A stretch of DNA of 64,000 bases from positions 18,181-82,180 of the forward strand of contig JAFYPQ010000031.1 in the NCBI GenBank assembly GCA_017559955.1. Reading direction: 5' to 3'. Made by a program: the position numbers and the translations under genes. Positions 33,614 through 43,495 of the stretch are shown here, piece by piece (within the stretch, counting starts at the first letter, position 1; each line of letters opens with the position of its first letter). The DNA comes from Bacteroidales bacterium. GTDB taxonomy: Bacteria > Bacteroidota > Bacteroidia > Bacteroidales > G3-4614. The notes beneath the pieces are model-generated. The model had not been told where the DNA came from and made no database searches. It saw only the letters and a program-made list of their open reading frames with translations.

Positions 33614-35218
33614 TTATCTTTTCTCTTTTATCTCTAAAAGGGAGTTGTACTCCTCTTCGTTTGCAATAATCTCCAATGCTCGTGTAAGTGCTTCGTTTGC
33701 TTTGGTATTTATCACCTTGTAATAGGTCGATTGCTCATAGAGGTCTCGTCCTATTAATGCTTTCATTTGCAATGCCATCAGCTCTTTCGATTTTTGATAC
33801 TCCTCATCATTGTATTCAACCCCCTCTTGTGCTGCAAAATTTGTTAGTTGCGTCATTAACGAATCGCTTACCTGGTACTCCTCCACAAATTTATTTTCAC
33901 GTTTGTATTGCGACAATATCTCTTTTTTGTTCTTCTCGCTATACTCTGCCGCCAACTGAGGCATTACTCCTTTTGCTACTATACTGCGATGATACTCGGT
34001 GAAGTTTGTTGTATCGAGAGGGATAAAACAGTCGGGCATTATACCTCCTCCTCCAAATACAGTACGATTGTTTTTAAGTGTGGTATATTTTAAAGAATCG
34101 ACAAAATGGATGCTATCGGCACTTATCATCTCTCCTCTCTTATAACGTTCAAGTATATCGTTTCGGTATGCTTTGTTGCCCTCGGAATATGAACGTTGTA
34201 TTGAGCGTCCTGTGGGGGTATAATATTTTGCCACGGTCAAACGCAACATAGAGCCATCGGGCATTTGCAAAGGACGTTGAACCAATCCTTTTCCAAAAGT
34301 GCGACGTCCGACTATTACTCCTCTGTCCCAATCTTGTACGGCTCCTGCAAGGATTTCTGATGCCGATGCCGATGCTTCATCCACCAACACTATAAGCTTG
34401 CCTTCACGAAATACTCCTTTCTCTCCGCTTCGCTCCTCTTGTCGTGGTGCGTTACGTCCTTCGGTATATACTATAAGGTTTCCTTCATCCAAGAGCATAT
34501 TACACAATCCTACTGCCGCCGACAGATATCCTCCACCATTTCCTTGAAGGTCGATTATAAGATTTTTCATTCGGTTTAATCTTATCATCGGAACTATTGC
34601 CTCAACAAACTCGTCGAATGTAGTTGCCGCAAATCGACTTAACTTGACATAGCCTGTGTTTTTTGCCACCATATACGAGGCATCTACACTATGGACAGGA
34701 ATTTGATCACGTGTTATACGAAATGGCAACAGCCCCTGAACTCCATTACGTTTTACCAATACATCTACTGTTGTTCCACGTACTCCACGAAGACGTTTCT
34801 TTATGTCGTTTGCCGTCATCTTTACTCCTGCAACTATTGTGTCATTTATAAAGATTATGCGGTCGCCTGCCAAAACTCCAACCTTCTCGCAAGGTCCTCC
34901 TGCTATGGTTTGAACTATATAGCAGGTATCTTTTTGCATCATAAACGATATGCCTACTCCATCGAAGTTCCCGTTCAGCTCTTCATTGCTCTCTTGTACC
35001 TCTTCGGCTGTGAGATATGCCGAGTGAGGGTCCAACTCCTCCAACATTGCCCTGATTCCCGCTTCTACTATTCTCGACTCGTTTACTGTATCGACATATA
35101 GATGAGTTATTGCATAGTTTATCAACGATAGTTTCTTTGAACCTTCGGTTTGATTTAATTGTGCAAATATGCTTTGTGTCGCTATCAATAGCAATATTGG
35201 TAATAGTATCTTTTTCAT
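33614..35218 (-). CDS. Exported S41-family C-terminal processing protease
   Basis: Periplasmic tail-specific serine protease. Order: signal peptide with predicted cleavage SIFA|QLNQ, an N-terminal helical region (LDPHSAYLT, ~63-70), a PDZ domain (~85-170, GVGISF, GGPCEKVGVLAGDRI), and the S41 core with IIDLQGNGGGYL, catalytic Ser285 in EASASASEI and Lys310 in TFGKGLVQ, spaced 25 residues apart as in E. coli Prc. 534 aa. The C-terminus and stop codon fall in an AGATAAAAGAG repeat. It follows coaD by 8 bp in the run parE-coaD-S41. Confidence 0.94.
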   Translation of the reverse strand: MKKILLPILLLIATQSIFAQLNQTEGSKKLSLINYAITHLYVDTVNESRIVEAGIRAMLEELDPHSAYLTAEEVQESNEELNGNFDGVGISFMMQKDTCYIVQTIAGGPCEKVGVLAGDRIIFINDTIVAGVKMTANDIKKRLRGVRGTTVDVLVKRNGVQGLLPFRITRDQIPVHSVDASYMVAKNTGYVKLSRFAATTFDEFVEAIVPMIRLNRMKNLIIDLQGNGGGYLSAAVGLCNMLLDEGNLIVYTEGRNAPRQEERSGEKGVFREGKLIVLVDEASASASEILAGAVQDWDRGVIVGRRTFGKGLVQRPLQMPDGSMLRLTVAKYYTPTGRSIQRSYSEGNKAYRNDILERYKRGEMISADSIHFVDSLKYTTLKNNRTVFGGGGIMPDCFIPLDTTNFTEYHRSIVAKGVMPQLAAEYSEKNKKEILSQYKRENKFVEEYQVSDSLMTQLTNFAAQEGVEYNDEEYQKSKELMALQMKALIGRDLYEQSTYYKVINTKANEALTRALEIIANEEEYNSLLEIKEKR

Positions 35219-35226
35219 AATCTCTG

Positions 35227-35676
35227 TTAGGGTATGTATTTTGTTACATCGTAACCAAAATGTTTTAACTCTCTGACCATCGACGAACTTACATGTGAAA
35301 TTGCAGGATGTGTAAACAAAAGAATTGTCTCTATTCCTGATAGTTCTCGATTTGTGTCGGCTATCGCCTTCTCATATTCAAAATCTATTGTTGAACGAAC
35401 TCCACGAACTATCGCATCGGCACCGACCTCGTTTGCTATATCAATGGTTAACCCTTTGTATGACACAACCTCAACGTTTGGGTTTAATTCATAAACTCTT
35501 TTTACCATCTGCTCTACCTCTTCAACAGGAAACAAACGTCTCTTGTTTTCATTTATCCCTATGGCTATAACAACTCTGTCAGCAAGAGATAAAGCTTTGT
35601 CAACTATCCATTTATGCCCTATTGTAAAGGGGTCAAAGCTTCCGGGGAAAAGCAACGTTTTATGAGAGTTCTTCAT
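35227..35676 (-). CDS. coaD: Phosphopantetheine adenylyltransferase
   Basis: Penultimate step of coenzyme A synthesis: ATP plus 4'-phosphopantetheine to dephospho-CoA. Seen: [17 protein letters not shown] nucleotidyl-transferase signature, [24 protein letters not shown] and the ISSTxxR-like [10 protein letters not shown]. 149 aa, typical. It overlaps the 3' end of parE by 17 bp, so it is translationally linked. Confidence 0.96.
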   Translation of the reverse strand: MKNSHKTLLFPGSFDPFTIGHKWIVDKALSLADRVVIAIGINENKRRLFPVEEVEQMVKRVYELNPNVEVVSYKGLTIDIANEVGADAIVRGVRSTIDFEYEKAIADTNRELSGIETILLFTHPAISHVSSSMVRELKHFGYDVTKYIP

Positions 35677-37528
35677 CGGTTACCAGATTATCGATTATAA
35701 AGTTTTGACGCTCCATTGTGTTTTTGCCCATATAAAACTCCAACATTCCCGATACAGAGTCTTGTTTGTTCAACGACACAGGGTCGAGTCGCATATCGGG
35801 GCCTATGAAGTTTGCAAACTCCGATGCCGATATCTCTCCAAGACCTTTAAATCGGGTTATCTCGGGGTGTGCTCCAACTTTCTCGATTGCAGCCAAACGC
35901 TCCTCCTCTGTATAACAATAGTATGTCTCCTTTTTGTTACGGACACGGAAGAGTGGTGTTTGCAATATATATACGTGGCCCTTCTTTACAAGTTCGGGGA
36001 AGAATTGTAAGAAAAAGGTTAGAAGCAACATTCTGATATGCATTCCGTCAACATCGGCATCGGTAGCTATCACAATTTTATTGTATCGTAACCCTTCAAG
36101 CCCGTCTTCTATATCGAGTGCCGCTTGCAATAGATTGAACTCTTCGTTCTCATACACAACTTTACGGGTTAAGCCGTATGAGTTTAGAGGTTTTCCTCTT
36201 AAACTGAAAACCGCTTGTGTCTCGGCATTGCGACTCTTGGTTATTGAACCCGATGCCGAATCACCCTCGGTTATGAACAGTGTTGATTTATCTCTATCTT
36301 CGCCTTTTGCATCGCTTAGGTGTATACGACAATCTCTCAATTTTTTATTATGGAGGTTCGCCTTCTTTGAGCGTTCACGTGCCAACTTAGTTACTCCTGC
36401 TATTGCCTTGCGTTCCTTCTCCGACTCTTGTACTTTTTTAAGCATAAGTTCGGCAGTTTCAGGTTCACGATGCAGGAAGTTATCCAACTCTTTTTTCAAA
36501 AAGTCGTTTAAGAACTTTCCTATTGTGGGTCCATCGGGTCCCATATCCTTTGAACCCAATTTGGTCTTTGTTTGCGACTCAAATACAGGCTCTTCTACTT
36601 TTATACTTACAGCAGCAACCATTCCATTGCGAATATCAGAGAACTCGAAGTTTTTATTGAAAAACTCCTTTATGGTGCGTGTTGCCGCCTCACGAAATGC
36701 AGAAAGGTGCGTTCCTCCTTGTGTAGTATGCTGACCATTAACAAATGAATAGTACTCCTCCCCATATTGGTCGCAGTGAGTTATTACCACCTCTATATCA
36801 TCTCCCTTTAAATGAATTATAGGATATAAGGGGTCTGCTGTCATCTTATCGTTCAAAAGATCTAACAAACCTCCTTTTGAATAGAACCTGCGTCCATTAA
36901 AATATATTGAGAGCCCGCTATTTAGATAAGAATAGTTTTTTAGCAGATTCTCTACATACTCCTCGTTAAAAGAGTAGCCGGCAAATATCTTTGCATCATT
37001 ATCGGGAGTGAACTGAACCAATGTTCCGTTTTTCTCTGTTGTTGCAGTTATTGGGGCATCGAGTACGACAGAGCCTTTTTCATATACCACCTCTTTACAT
37101 TGTCCGTCTCGATATGCTACTATTCTGAAGTTTGTTGACAATGCATTTACCGCCTTTATACCAACTCCGTTTAATCCTACCGATTTTTTAAAGGCCTTTG
37201 AGTCGTATTTCGCTCCGGTGTTCATCTTTGACGACACATCTTTAACCTTATCAAGGGGTATGCCTCGTCCATAATCTCGCACCTCAACGCTGTTTTCTAC
37301 GATGTTCACATCCACCTGCGAACCAAATCCCATCATATACTCGTCAATGGCGTTATCCATAACCTCTTTTAGTAGGACATATATTCCGTCATCGGCATGG
37401 GAGCCATCCCCTAATTTTCCGATATACATTCCCGGACGAAGGCGTATATGCTCTTTCCAATCGAGAGTTTTTATATCTTCTCCGTCGTAATTGACCTCTT
37501 GTTTTTTAAGTTCTATATCTTCTGCCAT
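35660..37528 (-). CDS. parE: DNA topoisomerase IV subunit B
   Basis: ATPase subunit of the decatenating type II topoisomerase. Seen: [28 protein letters not shown] and [14 protein letters not shown] of the GHKL ATPase site, [12 protein letters not shown], and the TOPRIM motifs [10 protein letters not shown] and DADVDGMHI. It is distinct from the gyrB at 45154-47103 and lacks the gyrase-length C-terminal pattern; 622 aa. parC is not adjacent. It heads the parE-coaD-S41 run. Confidence 0.93.
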   Translation of the reverse strand: MAEDIELKKQEVNYDGEDIKTLDWKEHIRLRPGMYIGKLGDGSHADDGIYVLLKEVMDNAIDEYMMGFGSQVDVNIVENSVEVRDYGRGIPLDKVKDVSSKMNTGAKYDSKAFKKSVGLNGVGIKAVNALSTNFRIVAYRDGQCKEVVYEKGSVVLDAPITATTEKNGTLVQFTPDNDAKIFAGYSFNEEYVENLLKNYSYLNSGLSIYFNGRRFYSKGGLLDLLNDKMTADPLYPIIHLKGDDIEVVITHCDQYGEEYYSFVNGQHTTQGGTHLSAFREAATRTIKEFFNKNFEFSDIRNGMVAAVSIKVEEPVFESQTKTKLGSKDMGPDGPTIGKFLNDFLKKELDNFLHREPETAELMLKKVQESEKERKAIAGVTKLARERSKKANLHNKKLRDCRIHLSDAKGEDRDKSTLFITEGDSASGSITKSRNAETQAVFSLRGKPLNSYGLTRKVVYENEEFNLLQAALDIEDGLEGLRYNKIVIATDADVDGMHIRMLLLTFFLQFFPELVKKGHVYILQTPLFRVRNKKETYYCYTEEERLAAIEKVGAHPEITRFKGLGEISASEFANFIGPDMRLDPVSLNKQDSVSGMLEFYMGKNTMERQNFIIDNLVTDEELS

Positions 37529-37634
37529 ATCGAGTTTAAATGTGTTCGTTTTTAGCTGTCTGCGAAGATACTAATTTTTTATCGTATTTACTTTAATTAT
37601 CTTAAGTAAAATATTTATGTTCTTATTAAAAATA

Positions 37635-37666
37635 ATACCTCAACTCCTGCTATGGAATTGAGGTAT
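37635..37666 (-). terminator. Terminator downstream of nadB
   Basis: ATACCTCAACTCC (37635-37647) pairs with GGAATTGAGGTAT (37654-37666) with one mismatch; minus-strand ATTATTTTTAAT follows. Confidence 0.72.
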
Positions 37667-37685
37667 GGTATTTAAACTATTATCT

Positions 37686-39263
37686 CTACTCTTTTATCTT
37701 TTCCAATTTGGGATAATCAATGGTATAGTGTAGTCCCACACTCTCTTTACGGGCCATTGCTTGTTTAATTATAAGATAGCCAACGTTTATTTTGTTCCGC
37801 AATTCACATATCTGACTTGTTACAACCGAACGTTGAAAGAGGTTTTCTGTCTCTTTGTATAATATATTCAGACGGTCTAATGCTCTTTGCAGACGAAGAT
37901 CGGAACGCACGATTCCTACATATGCCGACATCAGTTGTTCTACCTCACGAACACTTTGCGTTATAAGAACCATCTCCTCAGGTTGAGTTGTTCCCTCATC
38001 GTTCCATTCGGGAATATCTTCTCGAAGCTCTATGTCTTTTATTGCATCTACTGCGTGGCGTGCTGCGGCATCGGCATAAACGACAGCTTCGATAAGGGAG
38101 TTTGAAGCCAAGCGGTTTCCTCCATGAAGACCAGTACAGGCACACTCTCCGAATGCATAGAGATTTATTATGGATGAACGTGCGTTTAAGTCAACCTTTA
38201 TTCCGCCACATAGGTAGTGTGCCGCAGGAGCTACAGGTATATACTCCTTTGTTATGTCTATTCCTAACGACATACACTTATTGTATATGTTGGGGAAATG
38301 AGTTTTTGTCTCTTCCGGATCTTTATGCGTTACATCGAGATATACACAATCATCGCCTCGTGTCTTCATCTCATTGTCAATTGCACGGGCCACGATATCC
38401 CGTGGAGCCAAAGATTTACGCTCATCGTATTTATGCATAAACTCTTTGCCATCTTTTGTTCGCAAAACACCTCCATATCCTCGCATTGCCTCTGTTATCA
38501 AGAAACTTGGTCGCTCACCGGGATTATACAATGCCGTTGGGTGAAATTGGATGAATTCCATATCACTGACCTCTCCCTTTGCACGATATACCATAGCTAT
38601 TCCGTCGCCTGTGGCTACTGTCGGGTTTGTGGTTGTTTTATATACATTTCCCACTCCGCCTGTGGCTATAATTGTGGTTTTTGAGAGGAAAGTCTCTACC
38701 CTGTTTGTTTTTTGATTTAAGACATATACTCCGTAACAGGTTATGTCGGGGGTTTGACGTGTTACCTCAACTCCCAAATGGTGTTGAGTTATAAGTTCTA
38801 CAGCAAAATGGTTTTCAAAAACTTCAATCTTAGGGTGGTGTTTTATTGCTCTTATAAGGCTATCTTGTATCTCTTGTCCGGTATTGTCACGATGGTGTAA
38901 TATACGAAACTCCGAGTGTCCGCCTTCACGATGGAGATCAAATCGTCCCTTCTCGTCTCGGTCAAAATTTACACCCCAATTTACCAACTCCTCAATCTGG
39001 GCGGGAGCTTCTCGCACAACTTTCTCGACGGCATCACGATTACATAATCCTCCTCCGCAAATAAGTGTGTCTTCAATATGTTTCTCGAAGTTATCGGTTG
39101 GCTTTGTTACCGATGCTATTCCTCCTTGAGCATAAAAGGTATTCGCCTCCTCAATCCCTGTCTTACATATTATTCCTACCCTGCCTTTTTCTGCTACTTT
39201 TAAGGCAAAACTCATTCCGGCTATTCCGGAACCTATCACCAAAAAATCATATTTGTAAACCAT
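37686..39263 (-). CDS. nadB: L-aspartate oxidase
   Basis: FAD enzyme converting aspartate to iminoaspartate for NAD synthesis, using fumarate as acceptor under anaerobic conditions. Seen: FLVIGSGIAGMSFALKVAEKG, FYAQGGIASV, FDLHREGGHSEFRILHHRDNTG (an active-site stretch typical of NadB), FIQFHPTAL, SLAPRDIVARAID and CACTGLHGGNRLASNSLIEAVVYA. 525 aa. The open frame extends 7 codons to a TTG at 39284; ATG 39263 is chosen. nadA and nadC are not adjacent. It follows the epimerase by 43 bp. Confidence 0.94.
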   Translation of the reverse strand: MVYKYDFLVIGSGIAGMSFALKVAEKGRVGIICKTGIEEANTFYAQGGIASVTKPTDNFEKHIEDTLICGGGLCNRDAVEKVVREAPAQIEELVNWGVNFDRDEKGRFDLHREGGHSEFRILHHRDNTGQEIQDSLIRAIKHHPKIEVFENHFAVELITQHHLGVEVTRQTPDITCYGVYVLNQKTNRVETFLSKTTIIATGGVGNVYKTTTNPTVATGDGIAMVYRAKGEVSDMEFIQFHPTALYNPGERPSFLITEAMRGYGGVLRTKDGKEFMHKYDERKSLAPRDIVARAIDNEMKTRGDDCVYLDVTHKDPEETKTHFPNIYNKCMSLGIDITKEYIPVAPAAHYLCGGIKVDLNARSSIINLYAFGECACTGLHGGNRLASNSLIEAVVYADAAARHAVDAIKDIELREDIPEWNDEGTTQPEEMVLITQSVREVEQLMSAYVGIVRSDLRLQRALDRLNILYKETENLFQRSVVTSQICELRNKINVGYLIIKQAMARKESVGLHYTIDYPKLEKIKE

Positions 39264-39306
39264 ATCGCATATTTTATGCGGCAACCTTTTTTATAATCTC
39301 AAAAGA

Positions 39307-40317
39307 TTACTTTAACCAGCCTTTCTCCTTATACCACGCTATGCACTCGTTTATTCCTTTTGCAAGGTCATAGTCGGCAACATAACCAAGATGGGCTTTG
39401 GCTTTTGATGTGTCGCAGGTCCAATTTCGCTGTTTTAGTATTTGAAATTTATCCCTGTTTAATACAGGTACTTTTTTGCTGCTTGCAAATTTCTCAGATA
39501 GATTACACACCATTTTACACAAGCCTATTGGCACCGTTATCGGCAATATCATTTTTTTACCAAGAGCCTTTGCCACTAATTGCCTAAAATCTTTTTGTGT
39601 GTAATACTCAACTCCATCGGTAAGGAAGTATCCCTCGCCATCGTGTCCTTTTTCGAGGGCAAGGAATACTGCTTTTACCAAATCTTTTACATATATGAAT
39701 GTCAAATATTGCTGTTCAAATCCGACAGTAATATCTAATCCTCGCTTGATGAGTTTAATCATTTCAAAATAGTCTTTCTCTCGTGGTCCATATACCCCTG
39801 TCGGTCGCATTGCCACAAAGGGAAAGTCTTTTAAAGAGCGTAAATAGAGTTCGCCTCTAAATTTACTCCTTCCGTATGCCGAAGAGGGATATGGATGCTC
39901 TTTGTCATCTATGTAGTACAACTCTTTCGTATCAGACCTCCATGCACTCAAGCTACTCATATAGACAAACTTTTTAGGTACACTGTCGGTTGCAATGAGA
40001 GTATCTACAAATGTCTTCAGATATACATAGTTTATTTTGTCGAACATAAAATGGTCTAACGTTTTTGTTATTCCCATATTGTGAACAATATAGTCCCATT
40101 TCCCGTTTGTTTTGACAAAATCAGTTATCTGGCTTGCAAGCTGCTTGCTATCTGCAAAATTAAGAGTTATGAAGTTTATTCTTTCGTCTTGCAAATATTC
40201 AAGGTTTGTCGAAGAACGCACTCCTGCATACACTTCAAAACCTTGTTTAAGAGCCTCCTCCACCAGATAGCTTCCTATAAATCCTCCGGCTCCGGTTATT
40301 AAAATTTTTTTACTCAT
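39307..40317 (-). CDS. NAD-dependent epimerase/dehydratase (extended SDR), substrate unknown
   Basis: Extended short-chain dehydrogenase with NAD-binding ITGAGGFIGSYLVEEAL at the N-terminus and catalytic YGRSK (with an upstream SSLSAW serine); RPTGVYGPREKDYFEMI is typical of nucleotide-sugar epimerases and of 3-beta-HSD-like Bacteroidota homologues. 336 aa. It lies between nagB (36 bp upstream) and nadB on one strand. The sugar or sterol-like substrate cannot be told from the sequence. Confidence 0.83.
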   Translation of the reverse strand: MSKKILITGAGGFIGSYLVEEALKQGFEVYAGVRSSTNLEYLQDERINFITLNFADSKQLASQITDFVKTNGKWDYIVHNMGITKTLDHFMFDKINYVYLKTFVDTLIATDSVPKKFVYMSSLSAWRSDTKELYYIDDKEHPYPSSAYGRSKFRGELYLRSLKDFPFVAMRPTGVYGPREKDYFEMIKLIKRGLDITVGFEQQYLTFIYVKDLVKAVFLALEKGHDGEGYFLTDGVEYYTQKDFRQLVAKALGKKMILPITVPIGLCKMVCNLSEKFASSKKVPVLNRDKFQILKQRNWTCDTSKAKAHLGYVADYDLAKGINECIAWYKEKGWLK

Positions 40318-40353
40318 CTATCAGTTTTGAACTACTCCTTTTTTATTATGCCA

Positions 40354-41163
40354 TTATAGCATTGAATCGGGATTTAAGTTCTCCTTCTCAATATCTTTGA
40401 AATATTTATATGTTCCTACTGTTATTTCAGCTGTTGCATCTTCGTCGCACACGATTATACTCTTTTCGTGTTGTTGCAATGCACTGATTGTCCACATTTG
40501 CGATACGCTTCCTTCAACACCATGTTTAAGAGCACGAGCTTTGTTGTGTCCGTTTACAATAATCAATACACTTTTAGCAGACATAATTGTTCCTACTCCC
40601 ACTGTCAATGCTGTTTTGGGAACTTTGTTTACGTCGTTCTCAAAGAAACGAGAGTTTGCTATGATTGTATCTGTTGTAAGTGTTTTTATTCTTGTACGAG
40701 AAGTTAACGAAGAACCTGGCTCGTTAAATGCTATGTGTCCGTCAGGTCCGATACCTCCTAAGAACAAATCGATACCTCCCAGTTTAGCTATTTTCTCCTC
40801 GTATGCTTTGCACTCTGCCTCAGGATCAGCAGCATTTCCGTTAAGGATGTTTACATTCTCAGGATTAATATCGATGTGATTGAAGAAGTTGTTCCACATA
40901 AATGAGTGGTAACTTTGTGGATGCTCTTTTGGAAGACCTATATACTCATCCATATTAAATGTTATCACGTTTTTAAAAGATACTACTCCTTTTTTGTTCA
41001 ACTCTATAAGAGCTTTGTACATTCCTAATGGAGATGATCCTGTTGGCAATCCTAATATAAAAGGTTTATCCGCTGTGGGATTAAATGCATTGATACGAGA
41101 TGCAACATAGTTTGCAGCCCAACGTGATACGTTCTCGTAATCGGGTTGAATAATAAGTCTCAT
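40354..41163 (-). CDS. nagB: Glucosamine-6-phosphate deaminase
   Basis: Converts glucosamine-6-phosphate to fructose-6-phosphate and ammonia. E. coli numbering is kept almost exactly: Asp72 (FNMDEYIG), Asp141, His143 and Glu148 in [13 protein letters not shown], plus the Arg158/Lys160/Thr161 positions used for GlcNAc6P activation. The phosphate loop [12 protein letters not shown] is intact. 269 aa. It is divergent from the 657-aa NagB-like/PIG-L fusion across 283 bp and is probably the active enzyme of the pair. Confidence 0.96.
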   Translation of the reverse strand: MRLIIQPDYENVSRWAANYVASRINAFNPTADKPFILGLPTGSSPLGMYKALIELNKKGVVSFKNVITFNMDEYIGLPKEHPQSYHSFMWNNFFNHIDINPENVNILNGNAADPEAECKAYEEKIAKLGGIDLFLGGIGPDGHIAFNEPGSSLTSRTRIKTLTTDTIIANSRFFENDVNKVPKTALTVGVGTIMSAKSVLIIVNGHNKARALKHGVEGSVSQMWTISALQQHEKSIIVCDEDATAEITVGTYKYFKDIEKENLNPDSML

Positions 41164-41255
41164 AATCGTTTAATTTTTTATGTTTGTTATTAAAAAAGTT
41201 TATCCTTATTTTTTTAATACCGTCTGCCCAAATCAAATTAGGCATAGTTGAAATA

Positions 41256-41263
41256 CAAAGGTA
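41256..41263 (-). promoter_or_regulatory. Candidate -7 element for nagB
   Basis: Minus-strand TACCTTTG fits TAnnTTTG about 93 bp before the nagB start; no clear -33 box. Confidence 0.45.
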
Positions 41264-41353
41264 TAAATTTAAATTATAAAGAGAGAGAATTTTTGAGCCA
41301 TTTTTTTGTTTTGTTTTTTTTTAATTGTTTGTTTAATTTTATGAGAAAAAAGT

Positions 41354-41384
41354 TTTGAATTAAAAACTTTAAGGTATAACTTTG
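41354..41384 (+). promoter_or_regulatory. Consensus promoter of the NagB-like/PIG-L gene
   Basis: TTTG (41354-41357), exactly 19 nt, TAACTTTG (41377-41384): the best match to the Bacteroidota sigma consensus that I found in the window. The leader would be about 55 nt. Confidence 0.8.
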
Positions 41385-41446
41385 TTTTTGGCAATAGAAT
41401 AATTGTCCGGATTAAACAAATAATATCACGACTAAATATTAAAATT

Positions 41447-43420
41447 ATGAAAACCAATTTGAGTTCTCAAATAAAATTAGACAGAGTTCCAAAGAGATAT
41501 TATGCCCCTGATAATGTTCTCGAACTTACTGCTTTAACCAGATTTGAGAAAGTTTTTACAGAAGTTTTTGAGAGTGCAGACGGCGGAGCCGCTCATGTGG
41601 CAAAAAAAATTGCTGCAATTATTGAGAAGTGTAATGCAGAGAACCGCAAGTGTGTTATGGCTTTAGGATGGGGATTAGGCACTCATGCGGTATATAATGA
41701 ATTGGTAGAGATGCATAAAGCTAACGGCTTTAGCTTTGCAAACACCGTAATTTTTAATGTCAGTGAATTTTATCCTGCTACCAAAGGCGAGAAAAGTTCA
41801 TTAAGCGTATTAAAGGAGATATTCTTGGAAAAAGTTGATATTAACCCTGAGAATATATTCTCTCCCGAAGCTACTGATAATGTTTTTGAGTTTTGCAAAC
41901 AATACGAAGAGACTATCTCTAAATTAGGAGGTTTGGATATTACTCTTCTTGAACTTGGACGTGCAGGAGCTCTCTCTTTCAACGAACCTGGATCTCAATT
42001 AAGTTCGACAACCCGCTTAATGTTATTAAGCAAAGATTCTCAAAATCTTATATCAAAGGTTTTCCAAACCAACGATAAAGGGGTAACAAGTGCTATAACA
42101 ATGGGTATATCTACATTGTTAAATGCAAAAGAGACTTTCGTTGTCGGTTGGGGTGAAGAGGTTGCGTCAAGCCTTAAAAAAGCAGTAGAGGGGCCCATCT
42201 CAGATGCCGTTCCTGCAAGCTTCTTACAAACAGTCAAACGTGCCCGCTTTGTTGTCGATCTTGCTGCAGCAGAGAAACTTACCCGTATAAGCAAGCCATG
42301 GTTGGTATCTTCGTGCGAATGGACCGACCAACTAATACGCCGAGCTATCGTTTGGTTATGCAATGTAACCAACAAGCCTATCCTTAAACTTACAAACAAG
42401 GATTATAACGACCACGGGCTTAGTGAGTTATTGGCTCTATATAAATCGGCTTACGAAGTGAATATAAAAATCTTCAACGATTTACAACATACAATTACGG
42501 GTTGGCCGGGAGGAAAACCCAATGCCGACGATACTTATCGTCCCGAACGTGCCAAACCATATCCCAAAAAAGTTATAGTTTTCAGCCCTCACCCCGACGA
42601 TGATGTTATCTCTATGGGAGGAACGCTTCAACGCTTAGTAAATCAGAAACACGATGTTCATGTTGCCTACGAAACATCAGGCAATATTGCCGTAGGCGAT
42701 GAGGATATGATGCGATACGTTTTACTTATGAACAGTATTGCCGAAGAGTTTGAATTTGCGACTCCCGGAATTAAAGAGCGTCTTGATGCAATCACTGCAT
42801 CTGTGGCTGCAAAGAAAGACGGCGATATGGATATTCCTGAGGCTCGCTATATGAAAGGTATGATTCGTAGAGCAGAGGCTCGCACTGCTTGTGCATACGT
42901 TGGTGTCAAACCCGAAAATGTTCACTTCTTGGCTCTTCCCTTCTACGAGACAGGTACTATTAAAAAAGGCACCTTAGGCAGAGCTGATGTTGATATTGTC
43001 AAGAAACTTCTTCTTGATGTTAAACCCGACCAAATGTTTGTTGCAGGAGACCTTGCTGACCCTCACGGAACTCATCGTGTATGTTTGGATGCTGTTCTCG
43101 CTGCTATTGACGAGGTTAAGGACGAAGAGTGGATGAAAAACTGCAAAGTATGGATGTACCGTGGAGCTTGGGCAGAATGGGATATTGACTATATTGAGAT
43201 GGCAGTACCTATCAGCCCTGAAGAACTTCGTCAGAAACGCAACTCTATTCTTAAACACCAATCACAAATGGAGAATGCTCCATTCCTTGGAAACGACGAG
43301 CGTTTGTTCTGGCAACGTGCCGAAGACAGAAACAAAGCAACTGCCGAACTTTATTCAAAATTAGGATTGGCTTCGTATGAGGCAATTGAGGCTTTTGTTG
43401 AATATCATCCTATAAGATAA
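41447..43420 (+). CDS. Degenerate NagB-like domain fused to a PIG-L/LmbE deacetylase domain
   Basis: Residues ~20-290 align with glucosamine-6-phosphate deaminase, for example GGLDITLLELGRAG...LSFNEPGSQ, but the catalytic positions equivalent to Asp72, Asp141 and His143 are Ser106, Ala173 and Ala175, and the phosphate loop is replaced (ALGWGLGTH); only Glu180 (Glu148) remains. Residues ~375-610 are a PIG-L/LmbE domain with the metal motif FSPHPDDDVISMGGTL (His382, Asp384, Asp385) and ADPHGTHR, which looks intact. So the NagB part is probably a binding or regulatory pseudoenzyme and the second part an active N-deacetylase of an amino sugar; this is inference. Such long proteins are often labelled nagB in Bacteroides. 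It has its own consensus promoter and a terminator. Confidence 0.88.
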   Translation: MKTNLSSQIKLDRVPKRYYAPDNVLELTALTRFEKVFTEVFESADGGAAHVAKKIAAIIEKCNAENRKCVMALGWGLGTHAVYNELVEMHKANGFSFANTVIFNVSEFYPATKGEKSSLSVLKEIFLEKVDINPENIFSPEATDNVFEFCKQYEETISKLGGLDITLLELGRAGALSFNEPGSQLSSTTRLMLLSKDSQNLISKVFQTNDKGVTSAITMGISTLLNAKETFVVGWGEEVASSLKKAVEGPISDAVPASFLQTVKRARFVVDLAAAEKLTRISKPWLVSSCEWTDQLIRRAIVWLCNVTNKPILKLTNKDYNDHGLSELLALYKSAYEVNIKIFNDLQHTITGWPGGKPNADDTYRPERAKPYPKKVIVFSPHPDDDVISMGGTLQRLVNQKHDVHVAYETSGNIAVGDEDMMRYVLLMNSIAEEFEFATPGIKERLDAITASVAAKKDGDMDIPEARYMKGMIRRAEARTACAYVGVKPENVHFLALPFYETGTIKKGTLGRADVDIVKKLLLDVKPDQMFVAGDLADPHGTHRVCLDAVLAAIDEVKDEEWMKNCKVWMYRGAWAEWDIDYIEMAVPISPEELRQKRNSILKHQSQMENAPFLGNDERLFWQRAEDRNKATAELYSKLGLASYEAIEAFVEYHPIR

Positions 43421-43443
43421 CAATAAAACAATTTATTAATACG

Positions 43444-43480
43444 AAAGGGGTTGTCTTCATGTATTATCGACAACCCCTTT
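43444..43480 (+). terminator. Terminator between the PIG-L fusion and adenine deaminase genes
   Basis: AAAGGGGTTGTC (43444-43455) pairs with GACAACCCCTTT (43469-43480), followed by TTATT; it ends 15 bp before the adenine deaminase start codon. Confidence 0.75.
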
Positions 43481-43495
43481 TTATTCAAAAGAGTT

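Noticed and set aside
35934..36734. 266-codon open frame antisense to parE
   Set aside because: It is Ser/Phe-rich translation typical of the reverse strand; parE is certain on the other strand.
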